Shown: positions 16,832-25,561, counted from the stretch's first letter. The stretch: DNA of 64,000 nucleotides from Isoptericola sp044389085 (GCF_044389085.1 NZ_JBIRXP010000007.1:62001-126000), one strand, 5' to 3'. The notes: generated by a model from the letters alone, not told the origin. Numbers and translations are program-made.

Positions 16832-18499
16832 CTACTGCTCGTCCGGCTGCACCGGCCCGGGTGTGGTGGCCAGGTTCCGGTTCACGACGCGGCCGTCATA
16901 GGCCTCGTCATAGTCGTACGCGAACCCGAGCAGGTCGGCCTCGGAGTACTTCTTGCCGACGAAGATGAGGTTGAACGGCTTGCCCGAGTCGTACGCACCG
17001 TCCGGCACCACGACGCCTGGCAGCTGGGAGATGTTGATCTCCGACACGGTCGAGGCGTTGATCTCCCCGTCGTAGATGCCGGGGATCTCCTCGACCTGCT
17101 GCGGGAACACCAGCGCATCGAGGTCCTGCGTGTCCATGACCTGGTCGAACAGCTCCTGGTACTGCTCCGACACCGCCTCGAACTCGGCGTCGGTCGTGGG
17201 CTCGGTGGCCAGCGCCTCGACCATCTCGTCGATCCGCTCGTCACCGGCGAACCCGTGGGCGTCGGCCCAGTCGTCCAGCTGCTCGAGCGAGCTCACCGCG
17301 GCTCCGTCGCCAAGCCCGGCCAGGTAGTCCTCGACGGCGTGCGCGTTGCCCACGCTGCCTCGCCCGTCGTAGCCGCCCTCGCCGATCTTCGCGAGGTCGG
17401 CGAACCTGGTCCCCTCGAACGGGTCCTCGACGACGGTCGCGCCCTGCTCCTGCAGGTTGTCCACGGCCTCGGCGTACAAGGCCGCCGTCTCGTCGGAGAG
17501 CTCACCGCCCTGCCCGGAGCGCCAGCCCGGCCCGTAGAGGCCGATGCGCGTACCTTCCAGGGCTCGCTTGGACAGCTGCGACGTGTACCCGCCATCGGGC
17601 ACCTCGGCACCCGCGGTCTTGGGGTCACCGGAATGGGTGCCGGCCATGACGTCCAGCATGATCGCGGCGTCCTCGGGAGTCTTGGCCAGGGGCCCCAGCA
17701 CGTCACGGGTGTTCCCGGCCAGCGGCATGTTCCCGGTGTTCGGCACCAGCCCGAAAGTCGGCTTGACCGCGAACAGCGACTGCGCCGACGCCGGGTTCTG
17801 GATCGACCCGCCCGTCTCCTCCGCGATGCCGGTCACCGCGAAGTCACCAGCGACGGCGGTGGCCGACCCGCTGGACGACCCACCCGGCGCCCAGTCCTGG
17901 TCCAGCGCGTTGAACGTCGGGCCGTAGGCCGAGTTGTTCGCGTTGGAGCCGGACCCCGCCAGGACCGGCAGGTTGGTCTTGCCCACGATGACCGCCCCGG
18001 CCTCGCGCAGGCGTTCGACCACGGGGGCGTCGTCCTGGGGGACCAGGGCGACGCCGCCCGCCTCGGGGCTGGTCACCGCCCACCCGGAGGTCGTGGGCAG
18101 CCCGCGCACGTCCAGGGAGTCCTTGATGACGATCGGCACGCCCTCCAGCGGGCCCACGTCCTTCTGAGAGCCCTGGCGGGCCGCGTCTGCCGCGGCCGCC
18201 TCGACCAGGGCGTCCGGGTTCAGCCGGGTGAACGCGTTGTAGTAGGGCTCGTGCTGCGCGATGCGGTCCAGGTAGGCCCGGGTCAGCTCGACCGAGGTGA
18301 CCCGGCCCGTCTTCAGCGCCTTGGTCGCCTCCGCGATGGTGAAGGTCGTCGGGTCCTGCGCGCCGGGGCGATGCCCATGCCCGAACGCCGGCCGGTCGGC
18401 GGCGACGGGGGTCGCCGCCGCACCGCCGACGGTTGCTGACGAGGCCAGGACCGCTCCGGCCGCGACCGCCGCGAGGCGGCGGATGGTGAACGTGCTCAC
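16832..18499 (-). CDS. Secreted amidase (amidase signature family)
   Basis: A 555-residue enzyme with a signal peptide (RRLAAVAAGAVLASSATVGGAAATP). The amidase signature is complete: catalytic Lys in PIVIKDSLDV, the first Ser in APGGSSSGSATAVA and the nucleophile Ser in ETGGSIQNPASA, forming the Ser-cisSer-Lys triad. The C-terminal part is acidic and closes with YDEAYDGRVVNRNL. It would hydrolyse amides outside the cell; the family is broad and the substrate is unknown. The GTG at 18499 is preferred (GGAG six bases upstream) to the more upstream GTG at 18538. Its convergence with an amine/amino-acid permease gene suggests use of released ammonia, amines or amino acids, which is inference. Confidence 0.88.
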   Translation of the reverse strand: MSTFTIRRLAAVAAGAVLASSATVGGAAATPVAADRPAFGHGHRPGAQDPTTFTIAEATKALKTGRVTSVELTRAYLDRIAQHEPYYNAFTRLNPDALVEAAAADAARQGSQKDVGPLEGVPIVIKDSLDVRGLPTTSGWAVTSPEAGGVALVPQDDAPVVERLREAGAVIVGKTNLPVLAGSGSNANNSAYGPTFNALDQDWAPGGSSSGSATAVAGDFAVTGIAEETGGSIQNPASAQSLFAVKPTFGLVPNTGNMPLAGNTRDVLGPLAKTPEDAAIMLDVMAGTHSGDPKTAGAEVPDGGYTSQLSKRALEGTRIGLYGPGWRSGQGGELSDETAALYAEAVDNLQEQGATVVEDPFEGTRFADLAKIGEGGYDGRGSVGNAHAVEDYLAGLGDGAAVSSLEQLDDWADAHGFAGDERIDEMVEALATEPTTDAEFEAVSEQYQELFDQVMDTQDLDALVFPQQVEEIPGIYDGEINASTVSEINISQLPGVVVPDGAYDSGKPFNLIFVGKKYSEADLLGFAYDYDEAYDGRVVNRNLATTPGPVQPDEQ

Positions 18500-18669
18500 G
18501 AGGGACTCCGATCGTCTACGTCTACCGACCTTCGTCACCCTTGCCGACCTCGCATTTCACCCGTGTTGCCGGCGGGTAAGACGCCCGGGACGACGCGCTC
18601 AAGTCGTCCTCCTACCGCGCCCATGCGCACATCTCGGAAGGCACGAGTCCGCCGTCGGCGAACCCGGAA

Positions 18670-18690
18670 ATTGAGTCGGGGTGGCTCAAG
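18670..18690 (+). promoter_or_regulatory. HAIR element (HspR operator) before hsp20
   Basis: TTGAGT and CTCAAG form an inverted repeat. The site matches the HspR consensus CTTGAGT-N7-ACTCAAG at 12 of 14 arm positions, and the 7-bp spacer is exact. It ends 39 bp before the hsp20 start. HspR represses heat-shock genes in actinobacteria; no hspR gene is in the window. Confidence 0.85.
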
Positions 18691-18729
18691 TTGAACTCGT
18701 CAGCAGCAACTCATCTGGAGGAGGACAGC

Positions 18730-19152
18730 ATGACCACCACCCTGAACCGCACCCCGTTCGCCGACGCCTGGCTCCGCGACCTGTGGACCCCGCGCCTCGC
18801 GGACCTGCGCAGCGAGGGCCCCGTTCCCGCCGCCGACGTGTACCGCGACGGCGAGGACCTCGTCGCACGCCTCGACCTGCCGGGCGTGAACCCGGCCGAG
18901 GACGTCACCGTCGAGGTCGAGGGCCGCAAGCTCGTCGTGCGCGGCGAGCGGAAGGACCAGCGCCCGGAGGAGTCGGAGGGCCGACGCATCTCGGAGGTCC
19001 GCTTCGGCGCCTTCCGCCGCGTCGTCACCCTGCCGAAGGCCGTGGACGGTGACGCCGTGACGGCGTCCTACGACGCGGGCGTCCTGACGGTCACCGTCGC
19101 CGGCGTCTTCGCCGGCACGACGCCGCAGCGCATCGAGGTCACCAGCGCCTGA
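18730..19152 (+). CDS. hsp20: Hsp20/alpha-crystallin small heat-shock protein
   Basis: The 140-residue protein has an alpha-crystallin domain at about 35-130. Its typical strands are ADVYRDGEDLVARLDLPGV, VTVEVEGRKLVVRGER and the closing DAGVLTVTVAG, plus a C-terminal IEV-like (I-x-I/V) tail. It is an ATP-independent holdase for unfolded proteins in the cytosol. The start is the ATG at 18730 with GGAGGAG upstream; the longer in-frame start lies inside the regulatory region. Control by HspR is predicted from the HAIR element at 18670-18690. A perfect 18-bp-stem terminator follows, so it is monocistronic. Confidence 0.95.
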   Translation: MTTTLNRTPFADAWLRDLWTPRLADLRSEGPVPAADVYRDGEDLVARLDLPGVNPAEDVTVEVEGRKLVVRGERKDQRPEESEGRRISEVRFGAFRRVVTLPKAVDGDAVTASYDAGVLTVTVAGVFAGTTPQRIEVTSA

Positions 19153-19165
19153 TCCCAGGCACGCC

Positions 19166-19206
19166 ACGACGGCGCCCGGTCGCACCCCGCGACCGGGCGC
19201 CGTCGT
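19166..19206 (+). terminator. Perfect 18-bp hairpin after hsp20
   Basis: ACGACGGCGCCCGGTCGC (19166-19183) pairs perfectly with 19189-19206 around a five-base loop. It starts 14 bp after the hsp20 stop. No U-tract follows. Confidence 0.85.
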
Positions 19207-19293
19207 CGTCTCCGCTGCGACGCGGTCACACCTCCAGCCCTCGTCTCGTCGTCACCGTGAGCAACCGATGACGAGACGGACCGAGGAGACGAG

Positions 19294-20514
19294 ATGTCCG
19301 ACGCAACGCAGGTCGTGGTGGTGGGCGGCGGCTACGCCGGGGTGATGGCGGCGAACCGCCTGACGGCGCGGGACGACGTGGCCGTGACGCTGGTGAACGA
19401 CCGCCCGACGTTCGTGGAGCGGATCCGGCTGCACCAGCGGGTCGCCGGCTCGCACGACGCGGTCGTGGACTACCGGGAGGTGCTCGCCGAGAGGGTGCGG
19501 CTCGAGGTCGCGACGGTGGACCGGATCGACGCCCAGGGGCGCAGGCTCGTGCTCGCCGACGGCGGCAGCCTCGCGTACGACTACCTCGTGTACGCGGTGG
19601 GCAGCACCAGCGCCGCGCCGGCCGTGCCGGGCGCGGCCGAGCACGCGTTCGCCCTGGCGAGCCTCGAGGAGGCCGATCGGCTGGCTCCCGAGCTGGCCGC
19701 TGCCGGGCCGGCGGCACGCGTGACGGTGGTGGGCGCCGGGCCGTCGGGCATCGAGACGGCGTCCGAGCTGGCGGAGCAGGGCCGCGCGGTGACGCTGGTC
19801 TGCGGCGACACGCTCGGGCCGTACCTCCACCCGCACGGTCGCCGGGCCGTCGCGACGGCGCTCGCGCGCCTCGGCGTGGAGGTCGTGGCGGGACCGGGGG
19901 CCACCGTGACGGCGGTGACGGCCGAGGCGGTGCAGCTCGCGGACGGCCGCGATCTGCCGAGCGACGTCACGATCTGGACGGCCGGGTTCACCGTCCCCGA
20001 CCTCGCCGCCCGCAGCGGGCTGAGCACCGACGCGGCGGGCCGCCTGCTGACCGACGAGACGCTGACCAGCGTCGACGACGAGCGGATCGTCGCCGCCGGC
20101 GACGCGGGCGCGCCGTCGGGCCTGCCGTACCGGATGAGCTGCCAGGCCGCCGGCCAGCTCGGCGGCGCCGCGGCGGACACCGTGCTCGCCCGGCTGGCGG
20201 GTGCCACGCCCGCGCCGGCCGCCGTCGGCTTCCTCGGCCAGTGCCTCAGCCTCGGCCGCGGGGCGGGCCTGTTCCAGTTCGCGAACCGCGGCGACGTCCC
20301 GGTTCGCGCCTTCCTCGGCGGCCGCCTCGGCGCCCGCACCGGGGCGTGGCTCAAGGAGCTCGTCTGCTGGAGCACCGTCAAGGGGCTCACCTGGGAGGCC
20401 CGCCGGCCCGGCATCCTCCGGTACCCGGCGTTCGTCGCCGACCCGAGCCGCCGGGCCGCGCTGCGCGACCGGCAGCAGGGGGCCGCGACGTCCGACGTCG
20501 TCCCCGTCGCCTGA
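19294..20514 (+). CDS. NDH-2-like FAD/NAD(P) oxidoreductase
   Basis: The 406-residue enzyme has two dinucleotide folds: GGGYAGVMAANRL at the N-terminus (FAD) and VVGAGPSGIETASELA near 145 (NAD(P)H). An ATG-like strand (IVAAGDAGAP) closes the FAD site, and YRMSCQAAGQLGG follows it. The layout is that of type II NADH:quinone oxidoreductases and related carotenoid/AIF-type reductases. The C-terminal 80 residues include a hydrophobic or amphipathic segment (FLGGRLGARTGAWLKEL) that could bind the membrane. It may move electrons from NADH to quinone, but a soluble reductase role is equally possible. Start ATG with GAGGAG upstream. Confidence 0.85.
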   Translation: MSDATQVVVVGGGYAGVMAANRLTARDDVAVTLVNDRPTFVERIRLHQRVAGSHDAVVDYREVLAERVRLEVATVDRIDAQGRRLVLADGGSLAYDYLVYAVGSTSAAPAVPGAAEHAFALASLEEADRLAPELAAAGPAARVTVVGAGPSGIETASELAEQGRAVTLVCGDTLGPYLHPHGRRAVATALARLGVEVVAGPGATVTAVTAEAVQLADGRDLPSDVTIWTAGFTVPDLAARSGLSTDAAGRLLTDETLTSVDDERIVAAGDAGAPSGLPYRMSCQAAGQLGGAAADTVLARLAGATPAPAAVGFLGQCLSLGRGAGLFQFANRGDVPVRAFLGGRLGARTGAWLKELVCWSTVKGLTWEARRPGILRYPAFVADPSRRAALRDRQQGAATSDVVPVA

Positions 20515-20527
20515 CGCGACGACGCCC

Positions 20528-20564
20528 GTCGAGCCGGCCGGGACCTGGTCCCGGCCGGCTCGAC
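20528..20564. terminator. Bidirectional hairpin between convergent genes
   Basis: GTCGAGCCGGCCGGGA (20528-20543) pairs perfectly with 20549-20564 around a five-base loop. It lies between the stop codons at 20514 (+) and 20588 (-), so it can serve both transcripts. Confidence 0.85.
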
Positions 20565-20587
20565 CGGCGTGCGGTGCCGCCGTCGGC

Positions 20588-21352
20588 TCAGCTGATGCGC
20601 CGCCGGTAGGCGACGACCGCGAAGGCGTAGGCGATCACGAAGATGCCGATGAGCCAGGCCAGGGCGATCCAGATGTCGTTGCCGACCGGCTGCTCGGCGA
20701 ACAGCGCGCGGATCGAGTTGACGATGGACGTCACGGGCTGGTTCTCGGCGAACCAGGCGACCGGGCCGGGCATCGTGTCGGTGGGCACGAACGCCGAGCT
20801 GATGAAGGGCAGGAAGATCAGCGGGTAGCTGAACGCGCTCGCGCCGTCGACAGTCTTCGCCGAGAGGCCCGCGATCACGGCGAGCCAGGTCAGCGCGAGG
20901 GTGAACAGGGCCAGGATCCCCGCGACGGCGAGCCACGACCCGAAGGACGCGCCCGTGCGGAAACCCATGAGGAACGCGACCCCGATGACGATCGCGACCG
21001 AGACGAGGTTGGCGACGAGCGACGTGAGGACGTGCCCCCACAGGACGCTCGAACGCGCGATCGGCATCGACTGGAACCGTTCGAAGATGCCGCCCTGCAT
21101 GTCGAGGAACAGCCGGTACGCGGTGTAGGCGATGCCGGACGCGACGGTGATCAGCAGGATGCCGGGCAGCATGTAGTTGATGTACGACTCGTCGGTCCCG
21201 GTGTTGATCGCCCCGCCGAAGACGTAGACGAAGATGAGCATCAGGGCGATCGGGGTGACGGCCGTGGTGACGATGGTGTCCGGGCTCCGCAGGATGTGGC
21301 GCAGCGAACGACCGGTCAGGGTGCGGGTGTCGGCAAGGGCGTGGGTGGTCAT
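20588..21352 (-). CDS. ABC-2 type transporter permease (DrrB-like)
   Basis: The 254-residue membrane protein has six predicted helices, for example ALMLIFVYVFGGAI, ILLITVASGIAYTAY and PLIFLPFISSAFVP. The cytoplasmic ERFQSMPIARSSVLWGH segment between helices 2 and 3 is the ABC-2 coupling motif. It pairs with the ATPase gene just upstream: the stop and start codons share one base (TGATG). The family exports drugs, lipids or antibiotics such as daunorubicin. It starts at 21352; longer upstream frames overlap the ATPase gene and are not real. A bidirectional terminator follows. Confidence 0.9.
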   Translation of the reverse strand: MTTHALADTRTLTGRSLRHILRSPDTIVTTAVTPIALMLIFVYVFGGAINTGTDESYINYMLPGILLITVASGIAYTAYRLFLDMQGGIFERFQSMPIARSSVLWGHVLTSLVANLVSVAIVIGVAFLMGFRTGASFGSWLAVAGILALFTLALTWLAVIAGLSAKTVDGASAFSYPLIFLPFISSAFVPTDTMPGPVAWFAENQPVTSIVNSIRALFAEQPVGNDIWIALAWLIGIFVIAYAFAVVAYRRRIS

Positions 21353-22149
21353 CAGGAGTCCTTCTCGGTACCGGTCGCGCCGACGAGCGAGAGGAAGACG
21401 TCCTCGAGGGAGGGCTGCTTCTCGACGTACTCGACCTTGGCGGGCGGGAGGAGGCGCTTGAGCTCGGCGAGGGTGCCGTTCTGGATGATCGTCCCCTCGT
21501 GCAGGATGGCGATCCGGTCGGCGAGCTGCTCGGCCTCGTCGAGGTACTGCGTGGTGAGCAGCACGGTGGTGCCGCCGTGGGCCAGCTTCTTGACGGTGTC
21601 CCACACCTCGATCCGCGCCTGCGGGTCGAGGCCGGTCGTGGGCTCGTCCAGGAAGATGATCGGCGGGTCGCCGATGAGACTCATCGCGATGTCGAGGCGA
21701 CGCCGCATGCCGCCGGAGTAGGTGCCGGCGCGGCGGCCGCCGGCCTCCGTGAGCGAGAACCGGGCGAGCAGCTCGTCCGCCACGCCCCCCGGGTCCTTCA
21801 GGTGGCGCAGCCTGGCGACGAGCACGAGGTTCTCGCGGCCGGTGAGGATCTCGTCGACGGCGGCGAACTGGCCGGTGAGGCTGATCGACTCGCGCACGTC
21901 GCCGGGCTTGGTCGCGACGTCGAACCCGTGCACGACGGCCGTGCCCGCGTCGGGCTTGAGCAGCGTCGACAGGATGCGCACCAGGGTGGTCTTCCCGGCG
22001 CCGTTGGAGCCGAGGAGGGCGAAGATGCTGCCGGTGGCGACGTCGAGGTCGACCCCGCGCAGCACGTGCAGCTCGCCGAACGACTTCTCGATACCTCGGA
22101 CGTGGATGGCGGCCCCGCGGGCCGCGCCGTCGGACTGGGCGGTGGTCAT
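21352..22149 (-). CDS. ABC transporter ATP-binding protein (DrrA-like)
   Basis: The 265-residue ATPase has Walker A (GSNGAGKT), the Q-loop (SLTGQFAAVDE), the signature TYSGGMRRRLD, Walker B (IIFLDEPTTGLD) and the H-loop (LTTQYLDEAEQL). A short C-terminal extension carries PPAKVEYVEKQPSLEDVFLSL, the DrrA-type regulatory tail. It powers export with the ABC-2 permease encoded next. The DUF4097 gene ends 31 bp upstream of its start, and the four genes 23623-20588 form one operon. The transported compound is unknown; lipids, drugs or peptides are all possible. Confidence 0.93.
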   Translation of the reverse strand: MTTAQSDGAARGAAIHVRGIEKSFGELHVLRGVDLDVATGSIFALLGSNGAGKTTLVRILSTLLKPDAGTAVVHGFDVATKPGDVRESISLTGQFAAVDEILTGRENLVLVARLRHLKDPGGVADELLARFSLTEAGGRRAGTYSGGMRRRLDIAMSLIGDPPIIFLDEPTTGLDPQARIEVWDTVKKLAHGGTTVLLTTQYLDEAEQLADRIAILHEGTIIQNGTLAELKRLLPPAKVEYVEKQPSLEDVFLSLVGATGTEKDS

Positions 22150-22179
22150 GTCTGTTCTCCGATTCCTGGGGCCGGTGGT

Positions 22180-23019
22180 TCAGGGCCGGCGGACGACGAC
22201 GTCACCGAAGCCGGTGCTGGCGTGGATCTCCGCCGTGGCCTCGTCCTGCACCGGCCCCTCGGTGGGGGTCAGCTGGTTGCGGACGGAGCCGTTCTCCGAC
22301 GACACGTCGAGGTAGGCGGCGGTGCCCTCGGGCACCCCGACCTCGATCGACCCGTAGGAGGTCGTGAGGGTGACGGCGCCGGACTCGAGGGTGTTCACCC
22401 GGATCCCGGCGTGCGCCGACTTGGCCGTGAGGGTGCCGCGCACCCGGCTGACCGCGATGTCGCCGTGCGCGCCCCGCACCTCGAGGGCCCCGGTCACGGA
22501 GCCGACGGTCGTGGTGCCGTTGGTCGCGCGGATCGTGCCCTCGCCGGAGATCTCGTCGACGAAGACGGACCCGGCGCTCACCTTGACGTCGAGGGTTCCG
22601 GTGACGCGGCCCGCGGTCGCGGAGCCGGCGGAGATCTTGAGGTCGAGCCGCTCGACGTCGTCCACCCGGGCGTTGCCGGCGGACAGCGTCATGTCGACGG
22701 CGGCGAGCACACCCTCGGCGTACAGCGAGCCGGCCTTTCCGGACAGGGTCGACCCCTCGGGGAGCTCGACGGTGATGTCGGCGGTGCCGGCCGCGAACGG
22801 GAGCACGAACTGCTTCCACGAGCCGGGGTACGTGATCGAGACGGCGTCGCCGTCGCGGTCGACGCGCACCTGCTCGGCGGCGCGGGCGCTACCGGACTTG
22901 GCGTTGGTCGGCAGCACGGTGACGACGACGTCGTCACGCTCCCCGGCGACGACGTGCACGTTGGCGAACGGCACGTCGATCAGGACGGGCACGGGCTGCG
23001 GGGCGGGGAAAGTAGGCAT
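22180..23019 (-). CDS. DUF4097 beta-repeat protein
   Basis: The 279-residue protein is almost all short beta strands, repeating V-x-S-x-x-G-x-V/I units such as DLKISAGSATAGRVTG, DVKVSAGSVFVDEISG and EVRGAHGDIAVSRVRG. This is the DUF4097/adhesin-like fold, a right-handed beta helix. There is no signal peptide, so it is probably cytosolic or peripherally bound to the membrane. Such genes often sit beside ABC exporters or phage-shock-type regulators in actinobacteria. Its place between the RHH regulator and the DrrAB-like transporter suggests a part in sensing or regulating the transporter, which is inference. Confidence 0.85.
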   Translation of the reverse strand: MPTFPAPQPVPVLIDVPFANVHVVAGERDDVVVTVLPTNAKSGSARAAEQVRVDRDGDAVSITYPGSWKQFVLPFAAGTADITVELPEGSTLSGKAGSLYAEGVLAAVDMTLSAGNARVDDVERLDLKISAGSATAGRVTGTLDVKVSAGSVFVDEISGEGTIRATNGTTTVGSVTGALEVRGAHGDIAVSRVRGTLTAKSAHAGIRVNTLESGAVTLTTSYGSIEVGVPEGTAAYLDVSSENGSVRNQLTPTEGPVQDEATAEIHASTGFGDVVVRRP

Positions 23020-23095
23020 GACGGAGCTCCAGGAGTGGTGTCGGGGTGGTGTCAGGGAGGACGAGGGCGGTGCGGTGCGGGGCCGTGCGAGGGGA

Positions 23096-23623
23096 TCAGC
23101 GCACCCAGCCGGTGACGCGACCGGAGCCGCGCTGCTGCGGACGGGCCTGGGCGGCCGGGCGTCCGGTGGACTGCTCGAGCGCCGCGGCGACCGCGCGCAC
23201 GAGCCACGTGTTGACGGAGACGCCGTCGCGGGCGGCGGCCGTCTCGGCCTGCGTCTTGAGGTGGTCCGGCAGGCGCAGGGTGGTGCGGGTGGTGGCGCCG
23301 CCCTCGAGGTCGACGCTCACCGAGAAGCCGGGGCCGGTCGCCTCCAGGCTCGGGCCGGGCGCGGGCGCCGGGGAGGGCTCGGACGGCGCGGTGACGACGA
23401 ACTCGGGCGAACCGCCGCGGAGCCGGATGTCGACCGAGCCGGGGGCCAGCTCGGCGGAGATCTCGCCCGCCGCGTCGGACAGCGCCTCGAGCAGCACCAG
23501 CCGGGCGGCGGCATCGAGCGGGGCGGTCAGGCGGGATGCCAGCTCCCGCGCCTCGTCCCCGCCCGCTGCGGCTGCGGTGCCGAGCTGCTGCTGCAGCTCG
23601 TCGACGTATCTCGTGAGGTCCAT
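23096..23623 (-). CDS. Ribbon-helix-helix domain protein, probable autoregulator
   Basis: The 175-residue protein has three parts: an N-terminal helical region (residues 1-60), a Pro/Ala linker, and a C-terminal HicB-like ribbon-helix-helix DNA-binding segment. The last reads TTLRLPDHLKTQAETAAARDGVSVNTWLVRAVAAAL (about 115-150). The mid-section EFVVTAPSEPSP and SVDLEGG strands may be a short beta domain. It is the first gene of the operon with the DUF4097 protein and ABC exporter. A perfect TGACACC/GGTGTCA inverted repeat lies 11 bp upstream of its ATG, so it probably represses its own operon. The start at 23623 is chosen over an upstream ATG that would lie inside the operator. Confidence 0.8.
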   Translation of the reverse strand: MDLTRYVDELQQQLGTAAAAGGDEARELASRLTAPLDAAARLVLLEALSDAAGEISAELAPGSVDIRLRGGSPEFVVTAPSEPSPAPAPGPSLEATGPGFSVSVDLEGGATTRTTLRLPDHLKTQAETAAARDGVSVNTWLVRAVAAALEQSTGRPAAQARPQQRGSGRVTGWVR

Positions 23624-23633
23624 GGCTCCACTA

Positions 23634-23652
23634 TGACACCACGATGGTGTCA
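23634..23652 (-). promoter_or_regulatory. Operator within the promoter of the RHH-ABC operon
   Basis: TGACACC-N5-GGTGTCA is a perfect inverted repeat. Read on the minus strand it lies between a TTGCGG box and a CATAGT box separated by 17 bp, which fit -35 and -10 elements. Further GGTGTC half-sites occur at 23677 and 23699. The predicted transcript start falls on or next to the ATG at 23623, so the message may be leaderless. Confidence 0.7.
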
Positions 23653-23745
23653 CCGCAAGACCTTTGACGTCATTCTGGTGTCGAATGTGGTGCGTCGTGG
23701 TGTCAGCGCAGGTCAGCCCCGCGGCCCCGGCGTTACCGTGGCGTC

Positions 23746-24552
23746 GTGAACCGACCCCCGCAGGGCCCTGACACCACCGCGGGTGGCGTGCGCCTCTTCG
23801 ACGACGTCCGCCCGGACGAGGCGGACCGCGCCTACCTGCCCGGCATGAGCAGCGCGTGGAAGATGCCCTGGTACGACGTGCAGAGCTGGTGGCGCCGCGC
23901 CGGACGGCTGCACCGGCGCACCGTCGAGCTCGCCGGGATCGGCCGCGGGCAGCACGTGCTCGACGTCGGGTGCGGCACCGGGAACCTCTCGCTCGCCGTG
24001 CTGCGCGCGGTGCCGGACGCCGCGGTGACGGGCCTCGACCCGGACGGTGCCGCCCTGCGCCGGGCGGCGCGCAAGGCCCGACGGCGGCGGGTGGGGCGGC
24101 GCGGCTCGCTCACGCTGGTGCGCGGATTCGCCGACCGGCTGCCGGCCCCCGACGCGGGCGTCGACCACGTCCTGTCCTCCCTCGCGCTGCACCACGTGCC
24201 GATGGACGAGAAGCGCCGGTTCGCCGCCGAGCTCGCGCGCGTGCTGCGCCCCGGCGGCACCGTCACGATCGCGGACCTCGACGCGCCCGGCCACGACGGT
24301 GGACACGACGGCGGGCACGGTCCCCACGGCGAGCAGCACGGAGGTCACGGGACCGGCCACGGTCAGGAACGCGGCCACGGGCACGGCAACCACCGGCGCC
24401 ACGAGATCGGGGTGAACCAGCACCGGGCGGACAACGCCGACGGCGGCATCCAGCGCCTGCTGACGGACGCCGGGCTGGCGGACGCGCGCGAGGTCGGGCG
24501 AGGGACCTTCATGGACACGCCCGTGATGTGGGTGCAGGCGCGCCGCCCCTGA
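23746..24552 (+). CDS. Class I SAM-dependent methyltransferase with a His/Gly-rich insertion
   Basis: The 268-residue enzyme has motif I VLDVGCGTGNLSLAV (about 73-87), the acidic end of strand 2 (TGLDPDGAAL), motif II FADRLPAPDAGVDHVLSSLALHHVP and motif III LRPGGTVTIADLD. These assign it to the UbiE/MenG-like class I methyltransferases. Between about 183 and 220 lies an insertion made almost only of His, Gly and a few Asp or Glu, before the closing strand MDTPVMWVQARR. Such tracts bind Ni, Zn or Cu in other proteins. Similar tracts occur in two nearby secreted proteins. It starts at a GTG; the substrate is unknown. Confidence 0.85.
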   Translation: MNRPPQGPDTTAGGVRLFDDVRPDEADRAYLPGMSSAWKMPWYDVQSWWRRAGRLHRRTVELAGIGRGQHVLDVGCGTGNLSLAVLRAVPDAAVTGLDPDGAALRRAARKARRRRVGRRGSLTLVRGFADRLPAPDAGVDHVLSSLALHHVPMDEKRRFAAELARVLRPGGTVTIADLDAPGHDGGHDGGHGPHGEQHGGHGTGHGQERGHGHGNHRRHEIGVNQHRADNADGGIQRLLTDAGLADAREVGRGTFMDTPVMWVQARRP

Positions 24553-24571
24553 CGCTCGTCCCCGCGCCGGC

Positions 24572-25450
24572 TCAGGACCTCCCGGCCTCCGCCTCGGCAG
24601 CCACGAACTCCGGCGGCGGGGCGAACTGCGAGAGCACGAGGTCCGCGCCGAACGGGTCACGGATCGTCGCCTCGCGGGTCCACTCGGTGTCCTGCGTCGC
24701 GTGCACGACGGCGCCGGCCTGCTCGGCGGCCTCGGCGGCGGCGTCGCGGTCGGTCACCGCGAAGACCACCGACCAGCGTGCCGGCCCGTCCGCGGGCAGC
24801 ACTCCCGCGACGACGTCCGAGAAGCCCGGCGGGACGAGCTCCTGCCGCTCGTGGATCCCGGGGTCCACGGTGCGGGCCAGGTGGTCGCCGTACCCGGGCA
24901 CGCGCGCCATGCCGGCGCCCAGGTCGTCGCTGCGCTCCCAGCCGAGCAGCGGCCCGTAGAACCGGAGCGCGGCGTCGACGTCGGGGGTGAGCAGGTTGCT
25001 GAAGTTCCAGGTGCCGGGCTCGTTGACGCGCTGCGCCCCGGCGCGGGTGCCCGCGCGCCAGAGGCGGCTGGGCGCACCCTCCGGGTCGACGATGCGCGCC
25101 ATCCACCCGGCGGGCTCACCGGGCGGGCCCACCTGCTGCGGCGGCGAGCTCACCACGCCGCCCAGCTCGACGACGCGGGACGCCGCGGCGTCGACGTCGT
25201 CGACCGCGAGGTACGTGTGCCACGCCGGCTCGCCGTCGTAGCCCGGGTCGGGGGTCGCGACGGCCGCGATCGCCGTCGCGTCCGTGCCGTCCCACGACGC
25301 CACGACGTACCTCCCCGGCGCACCCGGCGGCAGCTTCTCGGTGAACCGCCAGCCGAGCAGCGCGCCGTAGAACACGAGCGCGGCGTCCACGTCCGCCGTC
25401 TCCAGGTCGATCCAGCTCGGGGTCCCGTGCGGGTATGTCCGCTGCGTCAT
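24572..25450 (-). CDS. Two-domain VOC (glyoxalase/bleomycin-resistance fold) protein
   Basis: The 292-residue protein carries two tandem vicinal-oxygen-chelate domains. The first begins GTPSWIDLETADVDAALVFYGALLGW and the second GTWNFSNLLTPDVDAALRFYGPLLGW. Each ends with an IxDPxGA segment (RIVDPEGAPSRLW and TIRDPFGADLVL). The metal-binding glutamates are not fully conserved by eye, so catalytic activity is uncertain. Members act as glyoxalases, dioxygenases or drug-binding resistance proteins. Cytosolic, no signal peptide. It is convergent with the methyltransferase gene (stops 20 bp apart) and divergent from the EEP-family gene. Confidence 0.88.
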   Translation of the reverse strand: MTQRTYPHGTPSWIDLETADVDAALVFYGALLGWRFTEKLPPGAPGRYVVASWDGTDATAIAAVATPDPGYDGEPAWHTYLAVDDVDAAASRVVELGGVVSSPPQQVGPPGEPAGWMARIVDPEGAPSRLWRAGTRAGAQRVNEPGTWNFSNLLTPDVDAALRFYGPLLGWERSDDLGAGMARVPGYGDHLARTVDPGIHERQELVPPGFSDVVAGVLPADGPARWSVVFAVTDRDAAAEAAEQAGAVVHATQDTEWTREATIRDPFGADLVLSQFAPPPEFVAAEAEAGRS

Positions 25451-25561
25451 CTCCCCAGGCTGCCCCGACCCACTGACACCTCGCCCGCCGACACCGACCG
25501 TTCATCCACAGGTCGCCGCGCCCCTCTTCCGCCGCGGCGCCCGGCTCCCTACCGTGACGTC

